64,000 nt of DNA from Acinetobacter geminorum (GCF_013009345.1 NZ_JABELE010000010.1:104768-168767); one strand, 5' to 3'; shown: positions 44,643-53,806, numbered from the stretch's first letter. Numbers and translations are program-made. Notes: generated from the letters alone by a model not told the origin.

Positions 44643-45695
44643 ATGGGTTCATATATTCTCAAGCGACTTCTTTTAATGATTCCCACATTGTTTGTCATTC
44701 TATTGATTAACTTTGTGGTTGTGCAAATTGCACCGGGTGGGCCAGTTGAGCAAGCAATACATCAGGCACAAAGCGATTTGGGAATTGGTCGTGCATTGAG
44801 TGCAGAAACTTATTATCAAGGTGCTCAAGGTTTAAGCCCTGAAATGGTTGAGCAAATTAAGGCTCAGTACGGCTTTGATCGTTCTGCCCCTGAACGATTT
44901 TTTCTAATGTTAAAAGGCTATTTAACTTTAGATTTTGGACAAAGTTTCTTTAAAGATAAACCGGTTGTGCAATTGTTGTGGGAAAAAATGCCTGTTTCCA
45001 TTTCACTTGGGCTGGTGAGTACTTTGCTGATTTACCTCATTTCTATTCCTCTGGGAATTAAAAAGGCAAAGCAGCAGGGCTCTTGGTTTGATCGATCCAC
45101 TTCTTTAGTGCTTGTGGTGGGGTATGCTGTACCAAGTTTTGTATTTGCGATTTTGTTAGTTGTTTTTTTTGCAGGTGGGTCTTATTTTCAATGGTTTCCA
45201 TTACAAAACTTAGTATCAGATAACTTCCATCAACTTAGTTTCTGGGGCAAAGTTACCGATTATTTATGGCATATGACTTTACCACTGATTACCATGGTAT
45301 TAGGTGGTTTTGCCAGTTTAACTTATTTAACTAAATACTCATTTTTAGAAGAACTCAATAAACACTACGTTTTGGCAGCCTATGCAAAAGGTTTGAACAG
45401 CCAACAGGTCTTATATAAGCATGTCTTTCGTAATGCTATTTTAGTTGTGCTCGCAGGGTTGCCAGAAGCGTTAGCGGGCATTTTCTTTGTGGGTAACCTG
45501 TTTGTAGAAATTATCTTTCACCTAGATGGGGTGGGTTTGTTGGGGTTTGAAGCCATTGTTCAGCGCGACTATCCTGTTATTTTTGGTGTTTTATTTTTCT
45601 TTACTCTATTTAGCCTGATTTTACGTCTCATTTGTGATGTGTTGTACCAATGGATTGATCCACGAATTCACTTTGATGCGCAAGGAGGCAAATAA
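44643..45695 (+). CDS. yejB: Peptide ABC transporter permease YejB
   Basis: Inner-membrane permease of the binding-protein-dependent type, 350 residues, with an N-terminal helix (ILKRLLLMIPTLFVILLINFVVVQ) and five more helices. The EAA loop that touches the ATPase is visible near residue 245 (VLAAYAKGLNSQQVLYKHVFRNAIL). It forms a heterodimer with YejE. Its stop overlaps the yejE start (TAATG), consistent with equal synthesis. Confidence 0.92.
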   Translation: MGSYILKRLLLMIPTLFVILLINFVVVQIAPGGPVEQAIHQAQSDLGIGRALSAETYYQGAQGLSPEMVEQIKAQYGFDRSAPERFFLMLKGYLTLDFGQSFFKDKPVVQLLWEKMPVSISLGLVSTLLIYLISIPLGIKKAKQQGSWFDRSTSLVLVVGYAVPSFVFAILLVVFFAGGSYFQWFPLQNLVSDNFHQLSFWGKVTDYLWHMTLPLITMVLGGFASLTYLTKYSFLEELNKHYVLAAYAKGLNSQQVLYKHVFRNAILVVLAGLPEALAGIFFVGNLFVEIIFHLDGVGLLGFEAIVQRDYPVIFGVLFFFTLFSLILRLICDVLYQWIDPRIHFDAQGGK

Positions 45696-46705
45696 TGTCC
45701 TTGATTGTGCGGACACGATTACAGCGTTTTAGACAGCATAAATTGGGCTGGGCCAGCTTTATTTTATTTAGTCTGATTTTGGTTTTGTCATTAGCCGCGG
45801 AGCTGATTGCTAACGATAAACCGTTGTTAGTGAAGTATAAAGATTCGTACTATTTGCCTGTGTTGAAAACTTATCCGGAAACGACGTTTGGTGGAGTGTT
45901 TGAAACAGAAGCGGATTATAAAGACCCCGCTGTACAAGCGCTCATTGCTGCTAAAGGATGGGCAGTTTGGCCCCTCATTCAATTTTCATATCAAACGCCC
46001 AATTTAGACTTGGCAGTTCCTGTGCCATCACCACCTTCCAAGCAAAACTGGTTGGGAACAGATGATCAAGGACGGGATGTTCTTGCGCGTATTCTTTATG
46101 GCTTAAGAGTATCGTTGCTTTTCGGTTTAGCTTTAACCTTTTGTTCTGCTTTATTTGGAATTACCGTAGGTGCCATACAAGGTTACTATGGCGGTTGGGT
46201 AGATTTATTAGGACAACGTTTGGTTGAGGTCTGGAATGGCTTACCCATGCTTTTTATGGTCATGATTTTAGTCAGTATGTTTGTTCCAAATGTATATTGG
46301 CTATTTTTCATTATGTTGTTTTTCGGCTGGACCGTTTTGGTGGGCATTGTTAGGGCAGAATTTTTAAAAGCTCGTCAGCTTGATTACGTTCGTGCAGCCC
46401 AAGTTTTGGGAGTGACTGATCGTGCGATTATTTTTAGGCATATTTTGCCAAATGCGATCAGTTCGAGTTTGTCTCAGTTACCATTTATTTTAACAACTAA
46501 TATTAGCGCTTTAACTGCTCTTGATTTTTTAGGATATGGACTACCACCCGATGCGGCCTCTTTAGGTGAATTATTGCTTCAAGGTAAAAATAATTTAGAT
46601 GCGCCATGGCTAGCAATTTCAGGCTTTTTTAGTCTAGCGATTGTTCTTTCACTTTTAATTTATATTGGGGAGGCGGCGCGTGATGCTTTTGACCCAAGAA
46701 AATAA
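45695..46705 (+). CDS. yejE: Peptide ABC transporter permease YejE
   Basis: The second permease, 336 residues. After the first helix there is the long periplasmic segment usual for YejE (SYYLPVLKTYPETTFGGVFETEADYKD, read in two parts), then the NWLGTDDQGRDVLARILYGLRVSLLFG motif typical of OppC/DppC-type permeases and the EAA loop LDYVRAAQVLGVTDRAIIFRHILPNA. A GGAGG site lies before the start. The 3' end overlaps yejF by 23 bases. Confidence 0.92.
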   Translation: MSLIVRTRLQRFRQHKLGWASFILFSLILVLSLAAELIANDKPLLVKYKDSYYLPVLKTYPETTFGGVFETEADYKDPAVQALIAAKGWAVWPLIQFSYQTPNLDLAVPVPSPPSKQNWLGTDDQGRDVLARILYGLRVSLLFGLALTFCSALFGITVGAIQGYYGGWVDLLGQRLVEVWNGLPMLFMVMILVSMFVPNVYWLFFIMLFFGWTVLVGIVRAEFLKARQLDYVRAAQVLGVTDRAIIFRHILPNAISSSLSQLPFILTTNISALTALDFLGYGLPPDAASLGELLLQGKNNLDAPWLAISGFFSLAIVLSLLIYIGEAARDAFDPRK

Positions 46706-48275
46706 TTTAAATACCACTTCAACATTATTAAAAGTAGAGCATCTTTCGGTTCAAACCAAAGACCAAAAGATTTTATTAGATGACCTGAATTTTTACTTAA
46801 GTGAAGGGGAAACACTGGCTGTTGTGGGCGAAAGTGGTTCAGGTAAATCGATGAGCTGCTTAGCAATAATGGGGTTGCTACAAGATAAATTAGAAATAAC
46901 GGGGCAGGTCTGGATTGGTCCACAAAATATGCTTGAGCTAGATGAAAGAGCTCAATCAAATTTACGTGGTCGACAAATCGCTATGATTTTTCAAGAACCT
47001 GCTACTGCATTAAATCCGCTCCATCGGGTTGAAAAAATTATAGGGGAAAATCTTCTTTTATCTGGGTTTTCAAAACTTGAAGTTCAACAGCAAATATTTG
47101 AACTATTAAAAGATGTGGGAATTGTTGAACCAGAACAAATGTTAAAACGTTATCCTCATGAGCTTTCTGGTGGGCAAAGACAACGTGTCATGATCGCGAT
47201 GACATTGGCGCTTCGGCCTAAAATTTTGATTGCTGATGAACCTACTACTGCGTTGGATGTGGTTTTGCAGATACAGATTTTAGAGCTATTAAAATCTTTG
47301 CAAGCAAAATATGGAATGGCACTTATTTTAATTAGCCATGACCTCAATTTAGTACATCGTTATGCTGAGAAACTTATTGTATTGCAAAGAGGGCGTGTAG
47401 TAGAGCAAGGTGAACTGAGCCAAATCTTTGCAAATCCTAAAACAAGTTATACAGCAGAATTATTAGATCATAATTTTGGAAAAGTAGAATCTAGACCGGC
47501 TCAACAGAATGTTTTATCAGTTCGACAGCTCAGCGTGCAGTTTCCTATAAGAAAAGGAATTTTAAATCGCATTCAAGGATATTTTACCGCAATAGAAGAT
47601 TTGAGTTTTGATCTTGCTCAAGGTGAATCGCTTGGGGTAGTTGGTGAAAGTGGTGCTGGTAAGTCATCCTTAGCCCTCGCTTTGGTTCAGCTTATTCAGA
47701 GCAAAGGGCAGATTGTTTTTTTAGGTCAAGATTTAAATCAGTTACGGCCAAAAGCTTTGCGTTTGATGAGATCTGATTTTCAACTTGTATTCCAAGACCC
47801 TTTTGGTAGTTTAAACCCGCGTATGACAGTAGGGCAGATTATTGCGGAAGGGTTAAAGTTAAAAGCTGTGGATGATGGCGAGATCAAACAGCAAATTGAA
47901 TCTGTGTTGATAAAAGTTGAATTAGCTGAAGATTTTCAACATCGTTACCCACATGAACTTTCAGGTGGACAGCGTCAACGTGTCGCCTTAGCCAGAGCTT
48001 TGGTGATGCAACCGAAACTTTTAATTCTGGATGAACCTACATCGGCGTTAGATCGGACCACTCAAAAAGCCATGATCAAGTTGTTGAGACAATTACAGCA
48101 AATTGAGCAGTTAAGTTATATTTTCATTAGCCATGATCTCAATATAATAAAAGCACTTTGCCACAAAGTGATGGTATTACGTCATGCAAAAGTTGTTGAA
48201 TATCAGGAAACTGAACTTTTATTTTCTAAGCCTCAAAGTGAATATACCAAGCAGTTAATTACAGCATTCCTTTAA
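46683..48275 (+). CDS. yejF: Peptide ABC transporter ATPase with two nucleotide-binding domains (YejF)
   Basis: A 530-residue ATPase with two full ABC domains in one chain. First domain: Walker A GESGSGKS at about 45, signature LSGGQRQRV, Walker B ILIADEPTTALD. Second: GESGAGKS at about 325, LSGGQRQRV and LLILDEPTSALD. It powers import through YejBE. ATG 46683 is chosen, nine bases after GGGGAGG; in-frame TTG 46665 and GTG 46680 are less suited. It closes the mltD-yejABEF group; no clear terminator follows within 180 bases. Confidence 0.93.
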   Translation: MLLTQENNLNTTSTLLKVEHLSVQTKDQKILLDDLNFYLSEGETLAVVGESGSGKSMSCLAIMGLLQDKLEITGQVWIGPQNMLELDERAQSNLRGRQIAMIFQEPATALNPLHRVEKIIGENLLLSGFSKLEVQQQIFELLKDVGIVEPEQMLKRYPHELSGGQRQRVMIAMTLALRPKILIADEPTTALDVVLQIQILELLKSLQAKYGMALILISHDLNLVHRYAEKLIVLQRGRVVEQGELSQIFANPKTSYTAELLDHNFGKVESRPAQQNVLSVRQLSVQFPIRKGILNRIQGYFTAIEDLSFDLAQGESLGVVGESGAGKSSLALALVQLIQSKGQIVFLGQDLNQLRPKALRLMRSDFQLVFQDPFGSLNPRMTVGQIIAEGLKLKAVDDGEIKQQIESVLIKVELAEDFQHRYPHELSGGQRQRVALARALVMQPKLLILDEPTSALDRTTQKAMIKLLRQLQQIEQLSYIFISHDLNIIKALCHKVMVLRHAKVVEYQETELLFSKPQSEYTKQLITAFL

Positions 48276-48397
48276 AGCTATTTTTTTAATTAACTGTTTT
48301 ATATAAATAAATTTTGGTTAAACTTCTAATGCAAAAAGTTGCATATTTTTATGTTCTTTAAAATTGACATGTGCTATTGTCAGTTATCGATTATGTC

Positions 48398-48444
48398 TTG
48401 ACACGCTCAATAACTGATTTAAATTAGAGTAATTGCTCTATAAT
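48398..48444 (+). promoter_or_regulatory. Promoter and palindromic operator before the flavin oxidoreductase
   Basis: TTGACA at 48398-48403 and TAAATT at 48420-48425 (16-base spacer) form a promoter. A 16-base near-perfect palindrome, TAGAGTAATTGCTCTA (48425-48440), overlaps its downstream edge and a second TATAAT (48439-48444). Old yellow enzyme genes are often controlled by TetR- or MarR-type repressors that bind such sites. A further dyad, TGACA-N8-TGTCA, is at 48365-48382. Confidence 0.55.
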
Positions 48445-48463
48445 TCAAAAAAAGAGGTTAACC

Positions 48464-49708
48464 ATGAACCAGATTGCTCAACCCATCACAATTCGTAATA
48501 CCACCTTTAAAAACCGAATTATTAAAGGTGCAATGAGTGAAGCACTTGCAAATTATGAGGGCCAGCCAAATGACTTACATCTGGGTTTATATGGTGCATG
48601 GGCAAAAGGTGAGCTTGGCTGTGCAATTACTGGCAATGTCATGGTAAATGCCGGAGCAAAAAATGAACCGGGTGTTGTTGTTATTGAAACTGAACGTGAT
48701 CTAGAGCGCTTAAAAGAATGGGCGGCATTAGGTAAAAAATATGGCATGGTGCAGTTGATTCAATTGTCGCACCCAGGTCGTCAGTGTCCAAAAGGCTTAA
48801 ATAAAGAAACCGTAGCGCCATCAGCGGTACCTTTTAGTCCAGCTTTAGCAACCATGTTCGGAACGCCACGTGAACTTACTCATGATGAAATTCTAGATAT
48901 TATTAAACGTTTTGCGACAGCAGCTCACATCTGTGAAAAAGCAGGTTTTGAAGGGGTGCAATTACACGGTGCACATGGTTATTTAATTAGTCAGTTTTTA
49001 TCGCCATTAACTAATAAGCGTACAGATCAGTGGGGCGGTTCAGTTGAAAATCGTACTCGTTTTTTACTAGAAGTTTATAAAGCGGTACGTGAAGCGACTT
49101 CAGATAATTTTATCATTTCAGTGAAGCTTAACTCGGCTGACTTCCAGCGTGGCGGTATTAGCGAAGAAGATGTAATTTCAGTGTTTAAAGCAGTGGATGA
49201 AGCTGGTATCGATTTAATTGAAATTTCAGGTGGTACTTACGAGGCACCAGCAATGGCTGGGGCTAAGGCCGACAAACGTAAAGCAAGCACGATTGCTCGT
49301 GAAGCATATTTTTTAGATTTTGCTGAAAAAATCCGTCAGCATGTTAAGTGTAAGCTTATGGTGACAGGTGGGTTCCGTACTGTAGAAGGCATGAATGCTG
49401 CACTCGCAAGTGGAGCATGTGACTTTATTGGTATTGCTCGTCCATTTGCAGTAGAAACTGATTTAGCAGAACGTTTAATTGCAGGACAAGATGTTCGCTA
49501 TGCAGTAAAACCAATTAAAACAGGTTTACCATTTGTCGATAAGATGGCAATTATGGAAATTATTTGGTATGCCGCTCAATTTAAAACCATTGGTAAGGGT
49601 AAAAAACCAAATCCAAAACTTTCACCACTGGTGGTGTTTTTAAATTATGCCAAAGGCAATATTAAAGCGGTGATTCAAGGACAAGTGAATTCACGTAAGT
49701 CTGCGTAG
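48464..49708 (+). CDS. Old yellow enzyme family NAD(P)H:flavin oxidoreductase
   Basis: A 414-residue FMN oxidoreductase of the old yellow enzyme family. Motifs: KNRIIKGAMSE (FMN binding), IQLSHPGRQ with active-site residues, GVQLHGAHGYLISQFLSPLTNKRTD with the substrate-binding His pair, and DQWGGSVENRTRFLLEV. The C-terminal 60 residues extend beyond the barrel and lack the iron-sulfur/flavin part found in dienoyl-CoA reductases. Such enzymes reduce activated alkenes, nitroesters or quinones; the natural substrate is unknown. The promoter carries a palindromic operator suggesting induction by reactive compounds. Confidence 0.85.
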   Translation: MNQIAQPITIRNTTFKNRIIKGAMSEALANYEGQPNDLHLGLYGAWAKGELGCAITGNVMVNAGAKNEPGVVVIETERDLERLKEWAALGKKYGMVQLIQLSHPGRQCPKGLNKETVAPSAVPFSPALATMFGTPRELTHDEILDIIKRFATAAHICEKAGFEGVQLHGAHGYLISQFLSPLTNKRTDQWGGSVENRTRFLLEVYKAVREATSDNFIISVKLNSADFQRGGISEEDVISVFKAVDEAGIDLIEISGGTYEAPAMAGAKADKRKASTIAREAYFLDFAEKIRQHVKCKLMVTGGFRTVEGMNAALASGACDFIGIARPFAVETDLAERLIAGQDVRYAVKPIKTGLPFVDKMAIMEIIWYAAQFKTIGKGKKPNPKLSPLVVFLNYAKGNIKAVIQGQVNSRKSA

Positions 49709-49713
49709 ATAAA

Positions 49714-50397
49714 TTACCAAGCCGTAGTCCAGTAAGCTTTAAATATAGAAGCAGACCATTGTCCTTTAATTAAAGCATTTTTAAAGGCAGGTCTGTTTTC
49801 TATTTGAGCCAGATAACGATGTATATGTTTAAATTGGCTGTAATTTGGTGAGCAAGCCAGTAATGGAAACCACATCAAAATATCAGCAGTAGTAAACTGA
49901 TCTCCGGCAAACCATAAGTGGTGCTCTAAATGTTTATCAATCATGCTCATGTGTCTTTGTAATGATTGGTTGAGATAGCCTTGATCAAATCCATATTTTA
50001 AAAACTTTGGGACGAAACGAATTGGAAAAGGCGTGCGTTCTGCAATTTGGTGAAAGATTTGTTTGAGTACCAAATCGGGAATGAATGTCGCCTCAGAATA
50101 ATTTTTCCAATAATAAAAATTTTGCAGTTGTTGGCTTAATAGGCTGTTCGGACCTAATTGTGGGTGTAAATGAGATAGGTAATCTAGGATTGCTGAGGTT
50201 TCAGCTAAGATAGAAGTCTTTCCTTGTTCAATAATTTCGATAGTTGGAAATTTTGATAATTGATGAGGTGAGCTTTTATCTTTGTCTATGCCTGAATGAT
50301 CTTTAATAGTGAGCTCATAGTTGAATCCTAATTCTTCTAAAAACCAAATAATGCGTTGAGAGCGTGAATTTTGTAAGTGAAATAATCGAATTTGCAT
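49714..50397 (-). CDS. Glutathione S-transferase family protein
   Basis: A 227-residue GST. The N-terminal thioredoxin-like half reads IRLFHLQNSRSQRIIWFLEELGFNYELT with the typical Ser/Arg glutathione contact, and SAILDYLSHLHP corresponds to the conserved Glu/Ser-x-x-AI-x-x-YL motif. The helical C-terminal half holds the folding motif FTTADILMWFPLL. It conjugates or binds glutathione in the cytoplasm; substrate is undetermined. It converges with the flavin oxidoreductase, four bases apart, so stress-detoxification roles may be linked. Confidence 0.85.
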   Translation of the reverse strand: MQIRLFHLQNSRSQRIIWFLEELGFNYELTIKDHSGIDKDKSSPHQLSKFPTIEIIEQGKTSILAETSAILDYLSHLHPQLGPNSLLSQQLQNFYYWKNYSEATFIPDLVLKQIFHQIAERTPFPIRFVPKFLKYGFDQGYLNQSLQRHMSMIDKHLEHHLWFAGDQFTTADILMWFPLLACSPNYSQFKHIHRYLAQIENRPAFKNALIKGQWSASIFKAYWTTAW

Positions 50398-50505
50398 GTC
50401 ATCTTCAAATTATAGTTTTGACCTATTTTTAGTATAGGACATCATTTAATTTTTAAAAATATTAATAAATCAATAAATTATGTTTTTATACAAGAGCAGC
50501 TGAAT

Positions 50506-50540
50506 AAAAAGCCATTACCTTAAAAAAGCAGTGGCTTTTT
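50506..50540 (-). terminator. Terminator of the TonB-dependent receptor gene
   Basis: AAAAAGCCATT (50506-50516) pairs with AGTGGCTTTTT (50530-50540), one G-T pair, 13-base loop; T run on either strand. Confidence 0.7.
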
Positions 50541-50616
50541 AGTATTTGATATCCCTAGTGAGATTTTAAGTTAGGTTATCGCTGTGAAACGACTGTCTAT
50601 TAGGTGCCTTTAGAGT

Positions 50617-52731
50617 TTAGAACGTATAACTCATACCCACTTGAACCGTGCGTGATTCACCTGGATATGCATATAGATTAAAAGCGCTTTCATCATAAAC
50701 TTTGTCAAAAAGATTTTTCAGATCTAAGTTAATACGAAGTTTTGGTGTTGCCTGATAATAAGAAACCAAATCTGTAACCGCATAACCTTTCATGGTGTAA
50801 GTACTATTTGCTGTTTGACCTGCACGTTTATCAATATATTTTTGATTAATGCCCAAACCTAAGCCTTGTAAAGGGCCATCCTGAAATTCATAGATATTTA
50901 AAAGATTAAAACTATTCTTTGGAATATTGGCTAAAGCGGTTCCTTTTTGCAGAGTATTGTCTTTAGTCACTTCAGCATCTGTATAGGCATATCCACCAAT
51001 AATTTTCCAAGCTGGAGTGATTTGTCCCGCAACATTTAGCTCAACACCACGGCTACGAACTTCGCCAGCAGCAACTTTATAGGCTGAATCTACAGGATCG
51101 AGAGTTAAGACATTTTCTTTTTTTGCATAAAAAATTGCAGAGTCAACCGATAGCATATTGTCGAGTGTTTGCCATTTAAAGCCTAACTCGTAAGCCATGC
51201 CTTCCTCTGGGTCAAATCCCTCTCCATTACGGCTAGCATCAGTGTTAGGTTTAAAAGATTTTGCAGCATTGCTATAGATTGAAAGGTCATCACGGGCTTT
51301 AAAAACTAAACCTAAACGCGGAATAAATGCATCATGACTGGTATTCCAGTTTGCCGTATTCGGTAATAGGTTTTTGTAATCATGTTCGTAGTGCTCAAAA
51401 CGCAAACCCAGCAGTGCACTTAAACGCTTATTTAAATCGATTTGGTCCTGTACAAAAAGGGCTGTTGTTTTTAAATTTTCGCGGTCATGGGTCGTAATAT
51501 TTTTAAGTTCAGGGAGAGGTTGGCCTAAAACTGGATCATAAATATTGATCGGGTAGTTATTTGACTTAGCATCTGAACGAATAATATATGACTTATAATC
51601 ATAATTTTCATATTCAAGCCCTGTCACTAAAGTATGAGCTAGACCTAAAAGTTGGAAATTACCTGTTAGATTAATTTGGGCATCGGTATCTTGCCATTTT
51701 AATTCGCGATAGTTGTAATTTCGGTTTAAAGTTTCTCCATCAGCCTGTATGCCATTTGCCTCTACCGCATAGCCATGCAATTTGCCATTTAAATATTGCA
51801 CACCAGCATTTAGCTTCCAGTCATTACCAAGGTCGTGCTCGACTCGTAATTGAGTCATATTGTTATCATTGTAGAGTCGGTTGTTGTATTTACCTGTTTC
51901 CCATAAATAGGTTTCGGGTGAACTATTAAAAGACTTCTGGCCTGCATAGCGTGTTTGGCCACGATCAAGCGGATGCTGATTTCGTAAAATATCGGCTTCA
52001 AAAGTAACTTTGGTTGCATCAGAAGCTTGCCATTGAATGACTGGTGCAATTCCATAACGTTTAGATTCGACATGATCGCGATAACTATCGCCGCCTTCTG
52101 CAATCACATTTAGGCGATAACCGATGTTTTCGGCATTTGGGATAGTACCTGTGGTGTCTACCGTGGTGCGGTATAAACCTTCACTGTTAAGCTGCGCGCC
52201 CAAAGTGGTTTGTTGCTCAGACTTTGGTGTTTTAGAAATTAAGTTGAAAGTACCACCTGGGTCACCACGACCATATAAGCTAGAAGAGGGTCCACGTAAA
52301 ACGTCTACACGTTCAATAGTGTTGCTATCTGGAGCATTTGGATAACCACGGTTAATCGGGAATCCATTACGATAAAATTCACCGCTAGTGAAACCACGAA
52401 GGTTAAAGCCTGTTAACCCTTGGCCGCCAAAATTATTAGCACGAGTCACACCGCCAGCTAAATCAAGTGCTTCAATCAAACGTGTCGCGCCAATATCTTC
52501 AATTACTTTTTGAGTCACTACACTGACAGATTGTGACGTATCTTTTAATGCGACTTCACTACGTATTGCGCTACTTGAACTATCGACTTTATAAGTTTGG
52601 TCAGCAGCTTGTTGGGCTTTAATCTTAATGGTAGCAAGCGTTGTTGATGAACTATTGGTTTCTGCAAAAGCGCTTGAGATACAGCATAGTTGAGCGATGC
52701 TCAGGGAGAGGAGGCGAAGCTTAAGATCCAT
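50617..52731 (-). CDS. TonB-dependent siderophore receptor
   Basis: A 704-residue outer-membrane receptor for ferric siderophores. A signal peptide ends near SAFA, then a TonB-box-like TLATIKIKA, the plug domain (about 45-165: ALKDTSQSVSVVTQKVIED, LRGFTSGEFYRNGFPINRG, IERVDVLRGPSSSLYGRGDPGGTFNLISK, in separate parts) and a 22-strand barrel ending in the terminal phenylalanine of VGMSYTF. The plug features resemble the ferrichrome/coprogen/pyochelin receptor group, but the ligand cannot be fixed by eye. A Fur-box-like palindrome lies 13 bases ahead of the start, suggesting iron repression. Confidence 0.93.
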   Translation of the reverse strand: MDLKLRLLSLSIAQLCCISSAFAETNSSSTTLATIKIKAQQAADQTYKVDSSSSAIRSEVALKDTSQSVSVVTQKVIEDIGATRLIEALDLAGGVTRANNFGGQGLTGFNLRGFTSGEFYRNGFPINRGYPNAPDSNTIERVDVLRGPSSSLYGRGDPGGTFNLISKTPKSEQQTTLGAQLNSEGLYRTTVDTTGTIPNAENIGYRLNVIAEGGDSYRDHVESKRYGIAPVIQWQASDATKVTFEADILRNQHPLDRGQTRYAGQKSFNSSPETYLWETGKYNNRLYNDNNMTQLRVEHDLGNDWKLNAGVQYLNGKLHGYAVEANGIQADGETLNRNYNYRELKWQDTDAQINLTGNFQLLGLAHTLVTGLEYENYDYKSYIIRSDAKSNNYPINIYDPVLGQPLPELKNITTHDRENLKTTALFVQDQIDLNKRLSALLGLRFEHYEHDYKNLLPNTANWNTSHDAFIPRLGLVFKARDDLSIYSNAAKSFKPNTDASRNGEGFDPEEGMAYELGFKWQTLDNMLSVDSAIFYAKKENVLTLDPVDSAYKVAAGEVRSRGVELNVAGQITPAWKIIGGYAYTDAEVTKDNTLQKGTALANIPKNSFNLLNIYEFQDGPLQGLGLGINQKYIDKRAGQTANSTYTMKGYAVTDLVSYYQATPKLRINLDLKNLFDKVYDESAFNLYAYPGESRTVQVGMSYTF

Positions 52732-52743
52732 TTAAAACCTTTT

Positions 52744-52758
52744 TGATAATAAATATCA
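52744..52758 (-). promoter_or_regulatory. Candidate Fur box
   Basis: TGATAAT-A-AATATCA is a 7-1-7 palindrome with six of seven pairs, matching the core of the Fur site. It lies between the start codon of the receptor gene and AT-rich promoter sequence (TTTACA, TATAAT-like) further up. A second weaker AATAA-G-AATTATT repeat is adjacent. Confidence 0.6.
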
Positions 52759-53035
52759 GTATAAAAATAAGAATTATTATATTGTAAATCTATGTAAAGG
52801 AAATACCTGATCCGTGATATATGTGTACAAGTGTATTTTATTAGGAAATACAAATGGCAAAAAATTAAACAACAAGAATTGATTAGTTTAAATAATTATA
52901 AATTACAGACTAAAATAGAGTATCAAATACATAGAACAATAGCCTTTAAAATCAAATAAATAATTTATAGCTAGCCGTTTCTAATTGTATTTTTGAAAAT
53001 CAAAATAGTTTTTATATTTATTTAGGGGAAATTCG
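52759..53035. other. AT-rich divergent intergenic region
   Basis: Extremely AT-rich stretch between the siderophore receptor and the DUF2726 gene. Beyond the Fur-box-like site at its left edge I see no gene, hairpin with T run or repeat. Confidence 0.5.
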
Positions 53036-53623
53036 ATGTTTGCGATTGTTGGTATATTTTTAATAGCCATTATGATATTGGCAATTTTAAATGTTTTAAA
53101 GAAAGGGGAAAGCAAAAATAGAAATGCAAAACGTAACCCAATTAAGGGAAAGCGTATTATTACTATGAATGAACAACCTACTTTTATGAAACTAAAGGAA
53201 GCTTTGCCTGAATATATTATTTTGGCGCAAGTTGCTTTCAGTGCTTTCATGACAGCACAAGGATACGCGACGCGTAATTTATTTAATCGCAAAGTTGCTG
53301 ATTTTGTTGTGTTGGATAAAGCATTTAATATAGTTGCTATTGTTGAACTGGATGATTCTAGCCATAAGGGGAAAGAAAACCTTGATGCAGAGCGAGATGC
53401 TTTAATTCAAGAAGCTGGTTTTAAAGTCATACGCTATAAACGAACACCAGAATTGGCACAAATACATAGTGATTTTAATATTGCATCGAGTTCATTAGCT
53501 CAAGTTTCAATAGAACCAGTTTTAACAAAAACAAAGTTAGTTGCTGATGCAATAATTATTGAGATAGATGATCCAAGTTTACAACCCACTCAACATATTG
53601 ATGAAGTAAAGTTGAATTCTTGA
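53036..53623 (+). CDS. Membrane-anchored DUF2726 protein
   Basis: A 195-residue protein with one N-terminal helix (FAIVGIFLIAIMILAILNVL), a basic linker, then a DUF2726 domain at about 45-140. The domain has the pattern VADFVVLD, IVAIVELDDSSH and RDALIQEAGFKVIRYK, resembling the restriction-endonuclease-like (PD-(D/E)XK) fold with Asp, Glu-x-Asp and a later Arg/Lys. The last 50 residues are variable. Cleavage activity is not established for this family. ATG 53036 has a GGGGAAA site. Signs of partnership with another gene are absent. Confidence 0.75.
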   Translation: MFAIVGIFLIAIMILAILNVLKKGESKNRNAKRNPIKGKRIITMNEQPTFMKLKEALPEYIILAQVAFSAFMTAQGYATRNLFNRKVADFVVLDKAFNIVAIVELDDSSHKGKENLDAERDALIQEAGFKVIRYKRTPELAQIHSDFNIASSSLAQVSIEPVLTKTKLVADAIIIEIDDPSLQPTQHIDEVKLNS

Positions 53624-53640
53624 TTTTGAAAATAAGAAAT

Positions 53641-53672
53641 TTATCTCATGAATGATATTTGAAGTGAGATAA
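53641..53672. terminator. Hairpin between DUF2726 gene and tRNA-Glu
   Basis: TTATCTCA (53641-53648) pairs with TGAGATAA (53665-53672), 16-base loop. It may end transcripts from both sides, though T runs are short. Confidence 0.45.
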
Positions 53673-53712
53673 AATAATTTGGAGATAGGATTCTTTATAG
53701 ATAGAAAGAATA

Positions 53713-53788
53713 TGGCGTCCCTACGGGGATTCGAACCCCGGTTACCGCCGTGAAAGGGCGATGTCCTAGGCCTCTAGACGATAGGGAC
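53713..53788 (-). tRNA. gltT: tRNA-Glu (anticodon TTC)
   Basis: Minus strand, 76 bases with encoded CCA end (53713-53715). Acceptor stem GTCCCTA pairs with TAGGGAC; D arm, anticodon arm with CCTTTCAC giving TTC, and T arm GGGGTTCGAATCCCC are clear. It starts 18 bases past the rnt stop with no terminator in between, so it can be cut out of the pyrC-rnt transcript. Confidence 0.95.
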
Positions 53789-53806
53789 GTTGAGGATGGC
53801 GGTATC

